DNA of 64,000 bases. It comes from Streptococcus oralis. GTDB taxonomy: Bacteria > Bacillota > Bacilli > Lactobacillales > Streptococcaceae. The position numbers and the translations under genes are program-made. Position 1 is the stretch's first letter. Each line of letters begins with the position of its first letter. The notes under the pieces are model-generated. The model made no database searches and had not been told where the DNA came from. It was given only the letters and a program-made list of their open reading frames with translations. The stretch spans positions 434,001 to 498,000 of the forward strand of contig NZ_CP019562.1 of the NCBI RefSeq assembly GCF_001983955.1. The letters run 5' to 3'. This document shows positions 53,555-62,639 of the stretch, piece by piece.

Positions 53555-54521
53555 TTGGAAATCATTTTTTCTAGCCTATCTGCGTTCTCGCAGTCGCATC
53601 TTTGTCTATATTTTTTCATTAGGCTTTCTCGTCCTTCTCTTTCAGTTTTTATTTGCTAGTCTAGGAACTTATTTTCTTTATTTCTTTCTGCTCAGTAGTT
53701 TTTTGACCTTCTTATTTTTGGCTTGGGATATATTTGCAGAAGCTCAGGTTTACCGGCAGGAAGTACTCTATGCTGAGAGAAATCCCAAGTCTCCTCTGGA
53801 ATGTGCGCTAGCAGAAAAGCTCGAAGGGCGTGAGTCTGAATTGTATCAAAAGAAGTCTGAAGCGCAGAGCAAGCTGACGGATTTGCTTGATTACTACACC
53901 TTATGGGTTCACCAGATCAAGACGCCCATTGCAGCGAGTCGCCTTTTAGTAGCAGAAGTCTCTGATCGGGAGGTAAAGCAGCAGCTGGAACAGGAAATTT
54001 TCAAGATTGACTCCTATACCAACCTGGTTTTGCAGTACCTGCGTTTAGAGAGTTTTCACGATGATTTGGTCTTTGAACAGGTTCAAGTGGAGGACTTGGT
54101 CAAGGAGATGGTTCGTAAGTACGCACTTTTCTTTATCCAAAAGGGACTGACGGTCAACCTCCATGACCTTGACAAAATTATCGTGACCGATAAGAAGTGG
54201 TTGTTGGTCGTCATTGAACAAATCCTTTCAAACAGCCTCAAGTACACCCAGGAAGGTGGGCTAGAGATTTATATGGAAGGCCAGGAGCTCTGTATCAAGG
54301 ATACGGGAATCGGGATTAAAAACAGCGATGTACTCCGAGTCTTTGAACGTGGTTTTTCAGGCTACAATGGGCGTTTGACCCAGCAGTCATCTGGACTTGG
54401 CCTCTACCTATCCAGGAAAATTTCTGAAGAGCTGGGCCACCAGATTCGTATCGAGTCTGAGGTTGGGATAGGAACAACCGTTCGCATCAAGTTTTCCAAT
54501 AGGAATCTGATAATTGAGTGA
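53547..54521 (+). CDS. Intramembrane-sensing histidine kinase (BceS-like)
   Basis: 324 residues. Two adjacent membrane helices (about 12-55) are separated by almost no extracellular residues, the mark of intramembrane-sensing kinases that listen to an ABC transporter. The H-box is LWVHQIKTPIAASRLL, the N-box NSLKYT, G-boxes DTGIGI and SSGLGLYL. No BceAB-type transporter gene is next to it in this window; in pneumococcus the partner transporter of this pair lies elsewhere. Confidence 0.88.
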   Translation: MLDWKSFFLAYLRSRSRIFVYIFSLGFLVLLFQFLFASLGTYFLYFFLLSSFLTFLFLAWDIFAEAQVYRQEVLYAERNPKSPLECALAEKLEGRESELYQKKSEAQSKLTDLLDYYTLWVHQIKTPIAASRLLVAEVSDREVKQQLEQEIFKIDSYTNLVLQYLRLESFHDDLVFEQVQVEDLVKEMVRKYALFFIQKGLTVNLHDLDKIIVTDKKWLLVVIEQILSNSLKYTQEGGLEIYMEGQELCIKDTGIGIKNSDVLRVFERGFSGYNGRLTQQSSGLGLYLSRKISEELGHQIRIESEVGIGTTVRIKFSNRNLIIE

Positions 54522-54681
54522 GCATAGTTGATGATAACCTTATCCATCTGTGGAACTTTTGTTTTAGTCGATATCTCTATTTTTATGATAACGTCTAGAA
54601 GTTACCGTAAGATTGTCCAGATGTAAAAAATGTTACACTAGGAAACGACTAGAATATAGTCAAAAAATAAAAGAGGTAAAA
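54522..54681. other. Short intergenic region before the DUF898 pseudogene
   Basis: No gene seen. GTAA-N6-TTAC-like segments near 54635-54652 may be regulatory; AAGAGGT at 54671-54677 is the old ribosome binding site of the following gene. Confidence 0.4.
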
Positions 54682-54983
54682 ATGAAAGAAAGTTATTTTG
54701 ACGGAGGAATCCTAGATTATATTGGATACTCTATCTTAGTAGCCATAGTTTTCGGGCTTACCTTGGGGATCGCAACATCTTAGGCGGTTTGCATGATGCA
54801 AAATTGCAAACCAAACACACGGTAGTAGATAGTCAACGTCTATACTTTGACAGGACTGGAGCACAACTATTCGGCAACTGGATCAAGTGGTTTCTTCTAA
54901 CCATCATCACGTTTGTAATCTATGGCTTCTGGTTGCAAATCAAAATGAAGCAATGGATTGTCGAACACACCAATCATGTTTAA
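54682..54983 (+). pseudogene. Broken DUF898-like membrane protein gene
   Basis: ATG 54682 begins MKESYFDGGILDYIGYSILVAIVFGLTLGIATS and stops at TAG, where the intact family has Trp (TGG). Downstream, the next frame continues TKHTVVDSQRLYFDRTGAQLFGNWIKWFLLTIITFVIYGFWLQIKMKQWIVEHTNHV to 54983, as in intact DUF898 proteins of streptococci. Joining the two needs both the nonsense change and a one-base deletion near 54804. So there are two lesions and the gene is dead or a sequencing artefact. RBS AAGAGGT is still present. The family reading is from memory of streptococcal homologues. Confidence 0.75.
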
Positions 54984-54989
54984 AGATTA

Positions 54990-55028
54990 AAACGGCATCT
55001 TCTTTCAGAGGAGATACCGTTTTTTCTT
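54990..55028 (+). terminator. Terminator after the DUF898 pseudogene
   Basis: AACGG-CATCT, then AGAT-ACCGTT around a loop, followed by six T. Confidence 0.8.
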
Positions 55029-55110
55029 TTTCGTATAAGGAAACAAAAATTTCTTCCTTTTTCTATCTGTTCAATTGATAGATTTCTTTGGAGAAAGACT
55101 GTAAAATTTT

Positions 55111-55119
55111 TGATATAAT
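55111..55119 (+). promoter_or_regulatory. Extended -10 promoter of the DUF389 gene
   Basis: TG-A-TATAAT, about 140 bases before the start. The leader between them has no clear structure or gene. Confidence 0.55.
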
Positions 55120-55261
55120 GTTAAGGATAGACTGATGGATGCTTAAAGGATAATTTTCAAAAACATAACAGGTGAGAATTAAAAATATGTAAGATTGAAA
55201 AGAAGTCTCTCTGCTATCATCCAAGCAGAAACAAGAGTATATGAAATAAAAGGAGTAACCA

Positions 55262-56311
55262 ATGACCGGAAATTATTCAACACGTGAATACCGTGAGAAA
55301 TTATATGATGATCTTCATGTTCGATTAAGAGATATAGTGATTTTGATGTGTGCGATTTTTATTGCCTCTATAGGTTTAAATATGAATTCAACAGCTGTCA
55401 TTATTGGAGCCATGCTGATTTCCCCTCTTATGACACCGATTGTTGGACTGGGTTTTGGTTTAGCTATTTTTGATACCCGTTTAATCAAACAATCTCTAGA
55501 GGTTTTATTTACTCAAGTATTGGTCAGTTTGCTTGTCTCGACTCTGTATTTCTGGATTTCTCCCTTATCTTATGCAAGTAGCGAACTGATTGCACGAACC
55601 TCTCCAACCATTTGGGATGTTCTCATTGCTATTGCTGGTGGGATAGCAGGTGTAATTGGATCAAGGAAAAAAGAAGCAAACAATATCGTGCCAGGAGTAG
55701 CCATTGCAACAGCTCTGATGCCACCTATCTGTACTGCAGGATATGGTTTAGCTAATGGAAATGTACGATTTTTATTTGGGGCTCTCTATCTTTTTTTGAT
55801 CAACTGTGTCTTTATCATGCTAGCCAACATTGTTGGAACAAGAATTTTGATGAGAAAATCTCCCTTAAGTTCATTTAAAGAGCTAAACATTAAAATGAAA
55901 ATTGGCTTGACATCCTTGATTGTATTATTGGTTCTTCCAGCCAGTTATTCAGCAGTCACTCTGTCGATAGAACAAGCGCGAAAAGAAGGAATCAAACAGT
56001 TTATAGCAAAAGAGTTCGCCAATCACACGGTCATTAATCAAGTCTACAAGTCAAGGAATAATGAATTGGTCTTGACGGTTGTTGGAGATCCGATTTCAGA
56101 CGAAGAATTAGAAACGCTCCACCAAAAACAAGCCTCTTACGGTATTCAATCTGTTGAATTGAAAGTCAATCAAGTCCATAATTCGACAAAATTAGACAGT
56201 GATACGACCAAGGAATTTTATGAAACTATTAACAAGTATATCGATCAAAAACTCTCTGAAAAGGATTCACAAAAAGATCTCGTAAAAGAAAAAGAAGCAG
56301 ACAAGGATTGA
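55262..56311 (+). CDS. DUF389 membrane protein
   Basis: 349 residues with about six membrane segments in the first 240. STAVIIGAMLISPLMTPIVGLGFGL and AGGIAGVIGSRKKEANNIVPGVAIATALMPPICTAGYGL are the conserved blocks of the DUF389 (TIGR00341/TIGR00271) family of hydrophobic proteins of unknown function. The C-terminal 100 residues are soluble and charged (KDSQKDLVKEKEADKD tail). AAAGGAG precedes ATG. It converges on thrS. Confidence 0.85.
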   Translation: MTGNYSTREYREKLYDDLHVRLRDIVILMCAIFIASIGLNMNSTAVIIGAMLISPLMTPIVGLGFGLAIFDTRLIKQSLEVLFTQVLVSLLVSTLYFWISPLSYASSELIARTSPTIWDVLIAIAGGIAGVIGSRKKEANNIVPGVAIATALMPPICTAGYGLANGNVRFLFGALYLFLINCVFIMLANIVGTRILMRKSPLSSFKELNIKMKIGLTSLIVLLVLPASYSAVTLSIEQARKEGIKQFIAKEFANHTVINQVYKSRNNELVLTVVGDPISDEELETLHQKQASYGIQSVELKVNQVHNSTKLDSDTTKEFYETINKYIDQKLSEKDSQKDLVKEKEADKD

Positions 56312-56455
56312 GGATATTGAACTTTTCTAACTCGAGGAAGCAAATCTTGGGAGGATATCCTACACCCAAAAATTAGTGGATAGAAAGAATTGTTGACGAG
56401 GCTGCCATTTGTGGTGGTTTGACCAATCACTACTAGCTCAGCTTAATCAAAATAT

Positions 56456-56490
56456 AAAAAAGCAACAACTGAAATAGTTGTTGCTTTTTT
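56456..56490. terminator. Bidirectional terminator between DUF389 and thrS
   Basis: AAAAAAGCAACAACT, GAAAT, AGTTGTTGCTTTTTT. A perfect stem with A and T runs. Confidence 0.92.
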
Positions 56491-56522
56491 GGTGGCTGAG
56501 ATTTTGTTCCAGGTTAAATGGT

Positions 56523-58466
56523 TTATTTCTCAACGCGTGATTTGTTGGCGATATCAGCAAGGATAGCTTGGACAAAGTCATCAACTGAGACAGTGTGTGT
56601 TTCTTTTTGGCCGTAGCGGCGAACGTTGACTGTTTTGTCTTCCATTTCCTTGTCCCCAACGATCAATTGGTAAGGAATTTTGCTTGTTTGTGAAGCACGA
56701 ATCTTGAACTGCATTTTTTCATTGCGCTCATCTACATCTGCACGGACACCACGGTCACGGAGTTTTTTAGCTACTTCCCATGCGTAGTCCACGTGTTTTT
56801 CGTTAGATACTGGGATGAGAGTTACTTGGTGTGGGGCAAGCCATGTTGGGAAGGCCCCCTTGTAGTTCTCAATCAAGATAGCTGTGAAGCGTTCCATAGT
56901 TGAGATAACCCCACGGTGAATCATAACTGGACGGTGTTCTTCACCATCAGCTCCAATGTATTTGAGGTCGAAGCGTTCTGGAAGCAAGAAGTCAAGCTGG
57001 ATAGTCGAAAGGGTTTCTTCTTTTCCGAGAGCTGTCTTAACTTGGATATCCAATTTTGGTCCATAGAAGGCTGCTTCACCTTCAGCTTCAAAGTAGTCAA
57101 CACCCATTTCATCAAGTGCTGCACGAAGCATGGTTTGGGCATTTTCCCACATCTCATCGTTGTCAAAGTACTTGTGAGTATCTTGAGGGTCACGAAGAGA
57201 GAGACGGAAGCGGTATTCAGTCAAGTTGAAGTCTTCATAAACATCGATAATCAACTGAAGGGCACGTTGGAATTCTTCTTGGATTTGTTCTGGAGTAACA
57301 AAGAGGTGACCGTCGTTGAGAGACATTTCACGCACACGTTGAAGACCAGTGAGGGCACCAGATTTTTCATAACGGTGCATCATACCAATTTCAGCGATAC
57401 GGATTGGCAATTCGCGGTAAGAGTGAACATGGTGTTTGAAGACTTGGATGTGGTGTGGGCAGTTCATTGGACGAAGGACAAATTCTTCCCCGTCACCCAT
57501 GTCCATGGTTGGGAACATGTCTTCTTGGTAATGATCCCAGTGACCAGAAGTCTTGTAAAGCTCCACAGAAGCAAGTGGTGGAGTGTAAACGTGTTGGTAG
57601 CCAGAAGCCAACTCTTTGTCGACGATGTAGCGTTCCAATTCACGACGGATCGTCGCACCGTTTGGCAACCAGAATGGAAGTCCTTGACCAACTTCTTGAG
57701 AAATCATGAAGAGGTCAAGCTCTTTACCAAGTTTACGGTGGTCACGTTCTTTAGCTTCTTCACGCATTTGAAGATAGTTCTTCAAGTCTTTCTTATCAAA
57801 CCAAGCTGTCCCGTAGATCCGTTGCATCATCGCGTTGTCGCTATTTCCACGCCAGTAAGCACCAGCTACATGGAGAAGGTGGAAGATTTGGATACGGCCT
57901 GTTGATGGAACGTGAGGGCCACGGCAAAGGTCTACATATTCACCCTGACGGTAGATAGTCAAACCGCCTTCGTCCTCAGAGTGTTCTTCAATCAATTCCA
58001 ACTTGTAAGGGTCGTTTTTGAAGATTTCACGTGCCTCGTCTTTCGTCACTTCTTCACGGATTGATGGGAAGTTTTCTTTGACGATTTTTTGCATTTCTTC
58101 TTCGATACGAGGAAGGTCTTCGTTGGAGATTTGACCAGCCTGATTGTCCGTATCATAGTAGAAACCATCTTCGATAGCTGGACCAACTCCCAAGTGAATG
58201 TCTGGGAAGAGGCGACGAGCTGCTTGGGCAAACAAGTGGGCAGCTGAGTGACGCAAGATCGGAAGGGCATCTTCGTGATCAGGTGTCACGATTTCGATGC
58301 TTCCATCTTCAGTGATAGCACGAGTCGTGTCGATGAGTTTGCCGTTGAATTTACCAGCCAAGGCTTTTTTAGCGAGGGAATTGCTGATAGATTGGGCAAT
58401 TTCAAAAGTAGTAACGCCAGATTCGAATTCACGAACAGCGCCATCTGGGAAAGTAATCTTAATCAT
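56523..58466 (-). CDS. thrS: Threonyl-tRNA synthetase
   Basis: Charges tRNA-Thr. 647 residues, normal. Domains in order: TGS (about 1-60), editing domain with [10 protein letters not shown] (HxxxH), class II catalytic core ([47 protein letters not shown]) and the C-terminal anticodon-binding domain. The zinc ligands (Cys of NCPHH, His) are intact. It starts 10 bp after the kinase gene stop with AAGGAG; the T-box upstream of the kinase gene controls both. Confidence 0.97.
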   Translation of the reverse strand: MIKITFPDGAVREFESGVTTFEIAQSISNSLAKKALAGKFNGKLIDTTRAITEDGSIEIVTPDHEDALPILRHSAAHLFAQAARRLFPDIHLGVGPAIEDGFYYDTDNQAGQISNEDLPRIEEEMQKIVKENFPSIREEVTKDEAREIFKNDPYKLELIEEHSEDEGGLTIYRQGEYVDLCRGPHVPSTGRIQIFHLLHVAGAYWRGNSDNAMMQRIYGTAWFDKKDLKNYLQMREEAKERDHRKLGKELDLFMISQEVGQGLPFWLPNGATIRRELERYIVDKELASGYQHVYTPPLASVELYKTSGHWDHYQEDMFPTMDMGDGEEFVLRPMNCPHHIQVFKHHVHSYRELPIRIAEIGMMHRYEKSGALTGLQRVREMSLNDGHLFVTPEQIQEEFQRALQLIIDVYEDFNLTEYRFRLSLRDPQDTHKYFDNDEMWENAQTMLRAALDEMGVDYFEAEGEAAFYGPKLDIQVKTALGKEETLSTIQLDFLLPERFDLKYIGADGEEHRPVMIHRGVISTMERFTAILIENYKGAFPTWLAPHQVTLIPVSNEKHVDYAWEVAKKLRDRGVRADVDERNEKMQFKIRASQTSKIPYQLIVGDKEMEDKTVNVRRYGQKETHTVSVDDFVQAILADIANKSRVEK

Positions 58467-58476
58467 GGTTTTCTCC

Positions 58477-59100
58477 TTAAATATTTATTCTATTTTTGTT
58501 GGACAATTTTAAGAGCCTAGCAAATTCTTCCGCAGTCTGATTCTCTGATTGACTACCATCTGTTACGAGGCTAGTATAGCCTAATCTCACCGCTTCCTTA
58601 CGAACCATTTGAGCAAAAAGAATGTCTCGTTGCATCCAGTTTTCAAAAGCTTGATCGGGGTTGGTTGTACCCTCTAAGACATAAGGAACCCATTCTCTCT
58701 GTATATAATGCTTTTTTTGAAAATCAGCTGTCGGAGTCAAGCATAGATAGGAGGATGCTTGACATTCAAGCTCCTTTACTAAGTGAGGCAAAAGTCCTGC
58801 TCCCTCCACCAAGAGAGGTCTGTTTTGATTCTTTATCAAGTAAGATTTTACATAAGGAAAAATCTCTTCATAAAAGCGCCATTCTTCATCTGCCATCTCT
58901 TCTGGATTTCTCATCCAGATTTGTTCTGGATTTCTATCCTGCCTAAGAAGGCAAATTGGCTGTGAGTCTTCACTTGCTTGACTCATCATCTTTTCTACCA
59001 AATCATCCAGTTTGATATGAAGTAGTTGATACTGTCTAGCAAGAAGTGAGGCAATTGTTGACTTTCCACTGCAAGGCGATCCGCCAATCATATAAAGCAT
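58477..59100 (-). CDS. P-loop kinase-like protein, first gene of the threonine T-box operon
   Basis: About 207 residues from ATG 59100 (GGAGG seven bases upstream; ATG 59103 is equally possible). Walker [13 protein letters not shown] is at the N-terminus, followed by [12 protein letters not shown] and [10 protein letters not shown], as in adenylate/shikimate-kinase-like small-molecule kinases. C-terminal residues such as [17 protein letters not shown] may form the lid. No named substrate. It lies between the T-box leader and thrS and should therefore be induced when threonine is scarce, so a link to threonine or translation is possible; that is inference. Confidence 0.78.
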   Translation of the reverse strand: MLYMIGGSPCSGKSTIASLLARQYQLLHIKLDDLVEKMMSQASEDSQPICLLRQDRNPEQIWMRNPEEMADEEWRFYEEIFPYVKSYLIKNQNRPLLVEGAGLLPHLVKELECQASSYLCLTPTADFQKKHYIQREWVPYVLEGTTNPDQAFENWMQRDILFAQMVRKEAVRLGYTSLVTDGSQSENQTAEEFARLLKLSNKNRINI

Positions 59101-59121
59101 CATTCTTCCTCCTTCTGACAA

Positions 59122-59330
59122 AACAAAAACGACATCCTAAAAGGACGTCGCAACGTGGTTCCACCTTCATTCATGTTCCTCAAAAAAGAGGGACACCTCT
59201 GATTGGCTTTAACGTAGCCACCGTTTTATGTTTGCATAAAAGTCAGTAGAGTAGTATCAGTTTAGGCTTTCTATGCGTTTCCAGCAACCACGCACTCTCT
59301 AGTAGAAAGGGACTAAGTGACTTGTCTCTA
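59122..59330 (-). promoter_or_regulatory. Threonine T-box riboswitch
   Basis: On the minus strand the T-box core AAGGTGGAACCACG lies at 59154-59167. It is followed by the terminator GCGAC-G-TCC, TTTT, AGGA-T-GTCG and a T-rich run at 59122-59150. Upstream, 160 bases fold into the stem I region, with GTGCGTGGTTGC- and AAACTGATACT-like segments that could hold the specifier. A threonine codon ACT occurs in the latter (near 59246-59258), but the specifier is not firmly placed. Uncharged tRNA-Thr would favour the antiterminator and allow transcription of the kinase gene and thrS. Confidence 0.88.
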
Positions 59331-59336
59331 TGCATT

Positions 59337-59364
59337 ATTATAGCATGATTGCGAGAATTTTCAA
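59337..59364 (-). promoter_or_regulatory. Promoter of the T-box operon
   Basis: Minus-strand TTGAAA (59359-59364), 16-bp spacer, TATAAT (59337-59342) with an extended TG. The -35 overlaps the stop codon of the membrane-protein gene ending at 59361. Confidence 0.8.
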
Positions 59365-59735
59365 GGTTTTTGTATAATTTTTTTATTTTTCTCTCGCTGG
59401 AAGACATGCTTGATCCCCACACCAGCAGCCAACCCAAGTAGGGCAAAGAGTTCATAGGCTAGGAAGTAAAGCAGGATGAACTCACCAAAGGTGATGATAG
59501 TAAAGCAATAGAGCAGACCAATGCTGAGTAGCCACCAAAGTGAGAAATGAAATCGATAGCTATAAAGTAGCGATACGATAAAGGTTACTAGAGGTGAAAA
59601 GAGGACGATGTTGTAAATGTACAGTCCCTTCAGTGTATATGGGTCAGAGATGAGTAGAGAGAGGAGTTCATAGAGTGGCCAGTAAAAGAAGAAAATTACA
59701 AGGTAGTATGGGATATACTTAAGATAATTCCGCAT
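59361..59735 (-). CDS. Small unrecognised membrane protein
   Basis: About 124 residues from ATG 59735 (GGAGG nine bases upstream); a longer frame starting at 59795 lacks support. At least three hydrophobic segments are present: YLVIFFFYWPLYELLSLLI, IVLFSPLVTFIVSLLYS, LWWLLSIGLLYCFTIITFGEFILLYFLAYELFALLGLAAGVG. No family is recognised. It ends at the T-box promoter. Confidence 0.65.
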   Translation of the reverse strand: MRNYLKYIPYYLVIFFFYWPLYELLSLLISDPYTLKGLYIYNIVLFSPLVTFIVSLLYSYRFHFSLWWLLSIGLLYCFTIITFGEFILLYFLAYELFALLGLAAGVGIKHVFQREKNKKIIQKP

Positions 59736-59826
59736 GGCAATAGTCCTCCAATCTGCAAAAATTGAGAGATATTTGAGAGATATTGTAGACCACATAATCC
59801 TAAATGAAGGGGAAATCTCTACTTAT

Positions 59827-59855
59827 ATTATAGCACGATTTAGAAGCTCTTACAA
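59827..59855 (-). promoter_or_regulatory. Promoter of the small membrane protein gene
   Basis: Minus-strand TTGTAA (59850-59855), 17-bp spacer, TG-C-TATAAT (-10 at 59827-59832). Confidence 0.65.
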
Positions 59856-59898
59856 TTTAATCCAGTGATCAATGATAGTGATCTTTTCGAGTGTTTTC

Positions 59899-59907
59899 TG
59901 TTATAAT
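59899..59907 (+). promoter_or_regulatory. Extended -10 promoter of the phosphoesterase gene
   Basis: TG-T-TATAAT, 35 bases before the start, diverging from the promoter at 59827. Confidence 0.65.
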
Positions 59908-59941
59908 ACTAACAAAAGAAGTAAAAGGGTAAGGAGAAAGA

Positions 59942-60793
59942 ATGACCAAAATAGCAGTTCTTTCAGACATACATGGAAATACGACAGCTTTGGAAGCTGT
60001 TCTGGCTGATGCAAGAGCGGCAGAGGTAGATGAGTACTGGCTTTTAGGAGATATTCTGATGCCAGGAACAGGGCGTAGAAGGATCTTGGACCTATTAGCT
60101 AGCTTGCCTATTACAGTAAGAGTGCTGGGAAATTGGGAAAACAGTCTCTGGAGAGGCCTGCATCGCAAGTTAGATCCTACAAAAGCGAGCCATCGTTATC
60201 TCCTGCGTCAAAGTCAGTACATCTTAGAGGATGTCAGCCCTGAAGAAATCGAAAACCTCAATAATCAACCCATGCAAGTTCATCGTCAGTTTGGTGATTT
60301 GATGGTAGGAATCACTCACCATCTCCCTGATAAAAACTGGGGAAGAGAGTTGATCCATACGGGAAAGCAAGAAGATTTTGATAGATTGGTGACGAATCCA
60401 CACGCCTCTATCGCAGTATATGGCCATATTCATCAACAGTTGCTTCGTTACGGAAGTGATGGACAGTTGATTCTTAATCCAGGTTCCATTGGACAACCCT
60501 TCTTTCTAGATGCGAAGTTGCGTAAGGACCTGCGGGCCCAGTATATGATTATAGAGTTTGATGAAGCAGGTTTGTCTGATGTTGATTTTCGTCGTGTGGA
60601 TTATGATGTAGAAGCTGAATTGCAGTTGGCTAAGGATTTGAAGCTCCCCTATTTTCAGGTCTACTATGAAAGTTTGGTAAATGGGATTCACCATACTCAT
60701 AACCATGAATTGTTGGGTCAGATTAGTGAACAAGAAGGTTATGATCAGGATGTTGAACTCTGGATGGAAAGAGACAAAAAAGATTGGTTTTAA
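59942..60793 (+). CDS. Calcineurin-like metallophosphoesterase (YfcE/MJ0936-type)
   Basis: 283 residues. Metal ligands are in order: DIHGN (D8, H10), LLGDIL, LGNWE, GITHH and YGHIHQQ. It ends in NPGSIGQP, the usual phosphodiesterase strand, followed by a longer C-terminal part. The family cleaves phosphodiester or phosphomonoester bonds; the substrate is unknown. AAGGAG precedes ATG. Confidence 0.9.
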   Translation: MTKIAVLSDIHGNTTALEAVLADARAAEVDEYWLLGDILMPGTGRRRILDLLASLPITVRVLGNWENSLWRGLHRKLDPTKASHRYLLRQSQYILEDVSPEEIENLNNQPMQVHRQFGDLMVGITHHLPDKNWGRELIHTGKQEDFDRLVTNPHASIAVYGHIHQQLLRYGSDGQLILNPGSIGQPFFLDAKLRKDLRAQYMIIEFDEAGLSDVDFRRVDYDVEAELQLAKDLKLPYFQVYYESLVNGIHHTHNHELLGQISEQEGYDQDVELWMERDKKDWF

Positions 60794-60892
60794 GAGGATT
60801 TCTAGCTAGAAAACAGATAGTCTAGGAACTGTTGTTTTCCGATAAGTCGAACTGGATACGAATTGTCGGCTTCTCAAATTTATGTTAGAATA

Positions 60893-60901
60893 ACGGAATA
60901 T
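60893..60901 (+). promoter_or_regulatory. Extended -10 promoter
   Basis: TG-T-TAGAAT, 52 bases before the next gene. Confidence 0.5.
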
Positions 60902-60953
60902 AACTAATTTGAATCTCATACTAATTGATATTCAAAATAAGAGGAGACAGATA

Positions 60954-61895
60954 ATGAAACCAGAAGAGTTACACGCTATTGCCTCGGAGTTGGGCTTGCA
61001 ATTTGACGAAGATTCGCGTAGTATTTATGGCACGCAGTCAGGCTATTTATTATTCCTGCAAGAAACTGACGTGAAAAATCAGTTTCGACTTTGTGTCAGT
61101 GTGAGTTTGAATGGTAATCCTGCGGATTCAGAAGAAAATGAATTGGTTTGGGATGAGTTTAAGAGTGAATCTCTTCCAAACTTGTCGACCTTGTCTATCA
61201 ACCAGTACCTTGTTTCTTTTGTTGTAAAAGGTGCCATGCGCAAATCAAAAACAATTGAAAAGTTACAGACGCTCATAACAGACCTCGTTGTCTTCCTTGA
61301 AACCCATCATTTCGTACAAGTCTGTGCCTACAGTGGTCAGGAAGGCCCCGTTGGTCTCTATCAATTAGGTGATTCAATTTTCCTTATCAACGAGGAAAGC
61401 TATCAATTGCTGAAGAGCAACCTTCAAATTGAGGTGGATTCTTATCAAAACCAGAAGGAAAATGTTCTTCTTGGAGCAGTCGGTGCCTTGCTGGGTGCCT
61501 TGATTGGTGGAGCAGTTGCTCTATTTATCGCACGTCTAGGTTATGTAGCTATGGTAGCGGGTATCGTTCTGGGGATTTGTACCATTAAAGGATATGAAAT
61601 CCTTGGAAGAAAGGTATCTCGAAAGGGGATTGTGATTTCCTCTATTTGGATGGTGATTACTGTCTTTCTAGTGAATCAAATTGATTTGGCGATGGAAGTC
61701 GTTGCCAAACTAGGGGTTGAGTTTGCCTTTGCTTTCCGAGTGGTGAATCAATTAATCTTTAGCGGTGATTTCCCAGATAACTATTTTTATAATCTAGCTA
61801 TGTTAGCTGTGTTTACCTTAGTTGGTGCTGGGGTGTCTATCAGCTCGGTTTGGTCAAGTCATAAAACAAAAGGGATTGTCCGAAAAATTGCATAA
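60954..61895 (+). CDS. Unrecognised protein with C-terminal transmembrane domain
   Basis: 313 residues from ATG 60954 (GAGGAG seven bases upstream); a frame begun at 60909 has no site. The first 175 residues are soluble (MKPEELHAIASELGLQFDEDSRSIYGTQSGYLLFL). Four hydrophobic segments follow (VLLGAVGALLGALIGGAVALFIARLGYVAMVAGIVLGICT..., GIVISSIWMVITVFLVNQI, NLAMLAVFTLVGAGVSISSVW). No family recognised. It ends at a terminator. Confidence 0.7.
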   Translation: MKPEELHAIASELGLQFDEDSRSIYGTQSGYLLFLQETDVKNQFRLCVSVSLNGNPADSEENELVWDEFKSESLPNLSTLSINQYLVSFVVKGAMRKSKTIEKLQTLITDLVVFLETHHFVQVCAYSGQEGPVGLYQLGDSIFLINEESYQLLKSNLQIEVDSYQNQKENVLLGAVGALLGALIGGAVALFIARLGYVAMVAGIVLGICTIKGYEILGRKVSRKGIVISSIWMVITVFLVNQIDLAMEVVAKLGVEFAFAFRVVNQLIFSGDFPDNYFYNLAMLAVFTLVGAGVSISSVWSSHKTKGIVRKIA

Positions 61896-61901
61896 AAAAT
61901 A

Positions 61902-61955
61902 AGTCTTTGTATGCCCTCTACCGTTCTGGTTGTCAAGAGGGATACAGGACTTTTT
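61902..61955 (+). terminator. Terminator
   Basis: AGTC-TTTGTAT-GCCCTCT and AGAGGG-ATACA-GGACT pair with small bulges around a 16-base loop; TTTTT follows. Confidence 0.8.
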
Positions 61956-61984
61956 GCATGGAGAAGGTAATCATTCGTTAATAT

Positions 61985-62012
61985 TTGACAGGATAAGCAA
62001 ATAAGGTATAAT
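61985..62012 (+). promoter_or_regulatory. Strong promoter of the Rrf2 gene
   Basis: TTGACA (61985-61990), 16-bp spacer, TATAAT (62007-62012). Both hexamers match consensus. Confidence 0.85.
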
Positions 62013-62059
62013 GTTTATACGGGAAAAGATGAATAAAATATCAATGAAAGGAGAAGAAG

Positions 62060-62497
62060 ATGCAAATTTCAAGCCGATTTACAATTGCGACTCATATGAT
62101 GATTATTATTGCAATGCAGGATACAGAAAGTAAAGTAACCAGCGATTTTCTTGCAGCTAGTGTCGGAGTCAACCCAGTCATTATCCGTAAGACTTTATCG
62201 CAACTCAAAAAAGCTGGATTGATTTCAGTTGCTCGTGGTACGGGAGGAACTGAGATAATAAAAGACCTTCAAGAGATCAATTTGTTGGATGTCTACCAAG
62301 CTGTGGAGTGTTTAGGAAAATCTGGTAAGCTCTTTAGTTTCCATGACAATCCAAATCCTAATTGCCCAATTGGTGCGAATATCCATGCAGTCTTGGACCA
62401 AAAGCTGTTCGATGTTCAAGCAGCTATGGAAAACCAACTGCGTCAGACAAGTCTGGCTCAGGTTGTAGCTGATGCTCAGAATAAACTGTCTAAGTGA
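62060..62497 (+). CDS. Rrf2-family transcriptional regulator
   Basis: 145 residues. The winged helix is typical: SSRFTIATHMMIIIAMQ, SDFLAASVGVNPVIIRKTLSQLKKAGLISVARGTGGTEI. Only one Cys (NPNCPIG) is present, so it lacks the three-Cys iron-sulfur cluster of IscR/NsrR and resembles the YwnA-like branch. Ligand and targets unknown. AAAGGAG precedes ATG. Confidence 0.88.
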   Translation: MQISSRFTIATHMMIIIAMQDTESKVTSDFLAASVGVNPVIIRKTLSQLKKAGLISVARGTGGTEIIKDLQEINLLDVYQAVECLGKSGKLFSFHDNPNPNCPIGANIHAVLDQKLFDVQAAMENQLRQTSLAQVVADAQNKLSK

Positions 62498-62596
62498 GAG
62501 GACTAAGGTTCTCTTTTTCTATTGCCGCTCTTTTTATAAGTTGGGCAAGAAGAATTGTGGTAAAGTGTACTAGATGCTTTACGGTAAACTATAAAG

Positions 62597-62637
62597 AAAA
62601 ATGTGAGCCTCAGTTTCAGGTTCACATTTCATTTTTT
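62597..62637. terminator. Terminator after the nucleotidyltransferase gene (minus)
   Basis: AAATGTGAGCCT and AGGTTCACATTT with one G-T pair; T/A runs on both sides, so it may also stop the Rrf2 transcript. A similar hairpin lies at 63511-63548. Confidence 0.85.
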
Positions 62638-62639
62638 AC

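Noticed and set aside
56312..56455. Remnant of an insertion sequence between DUF389 and thrS
   Set aside because: No terminal repeats or transposase fragment could be recognised; it is left as ordinary intergenic DNA.
56916..57905. 329-residue frame opposite thrS
   Set aside because: It lies fully inside the conserved thrS gene, has no family match and no initiation signals.
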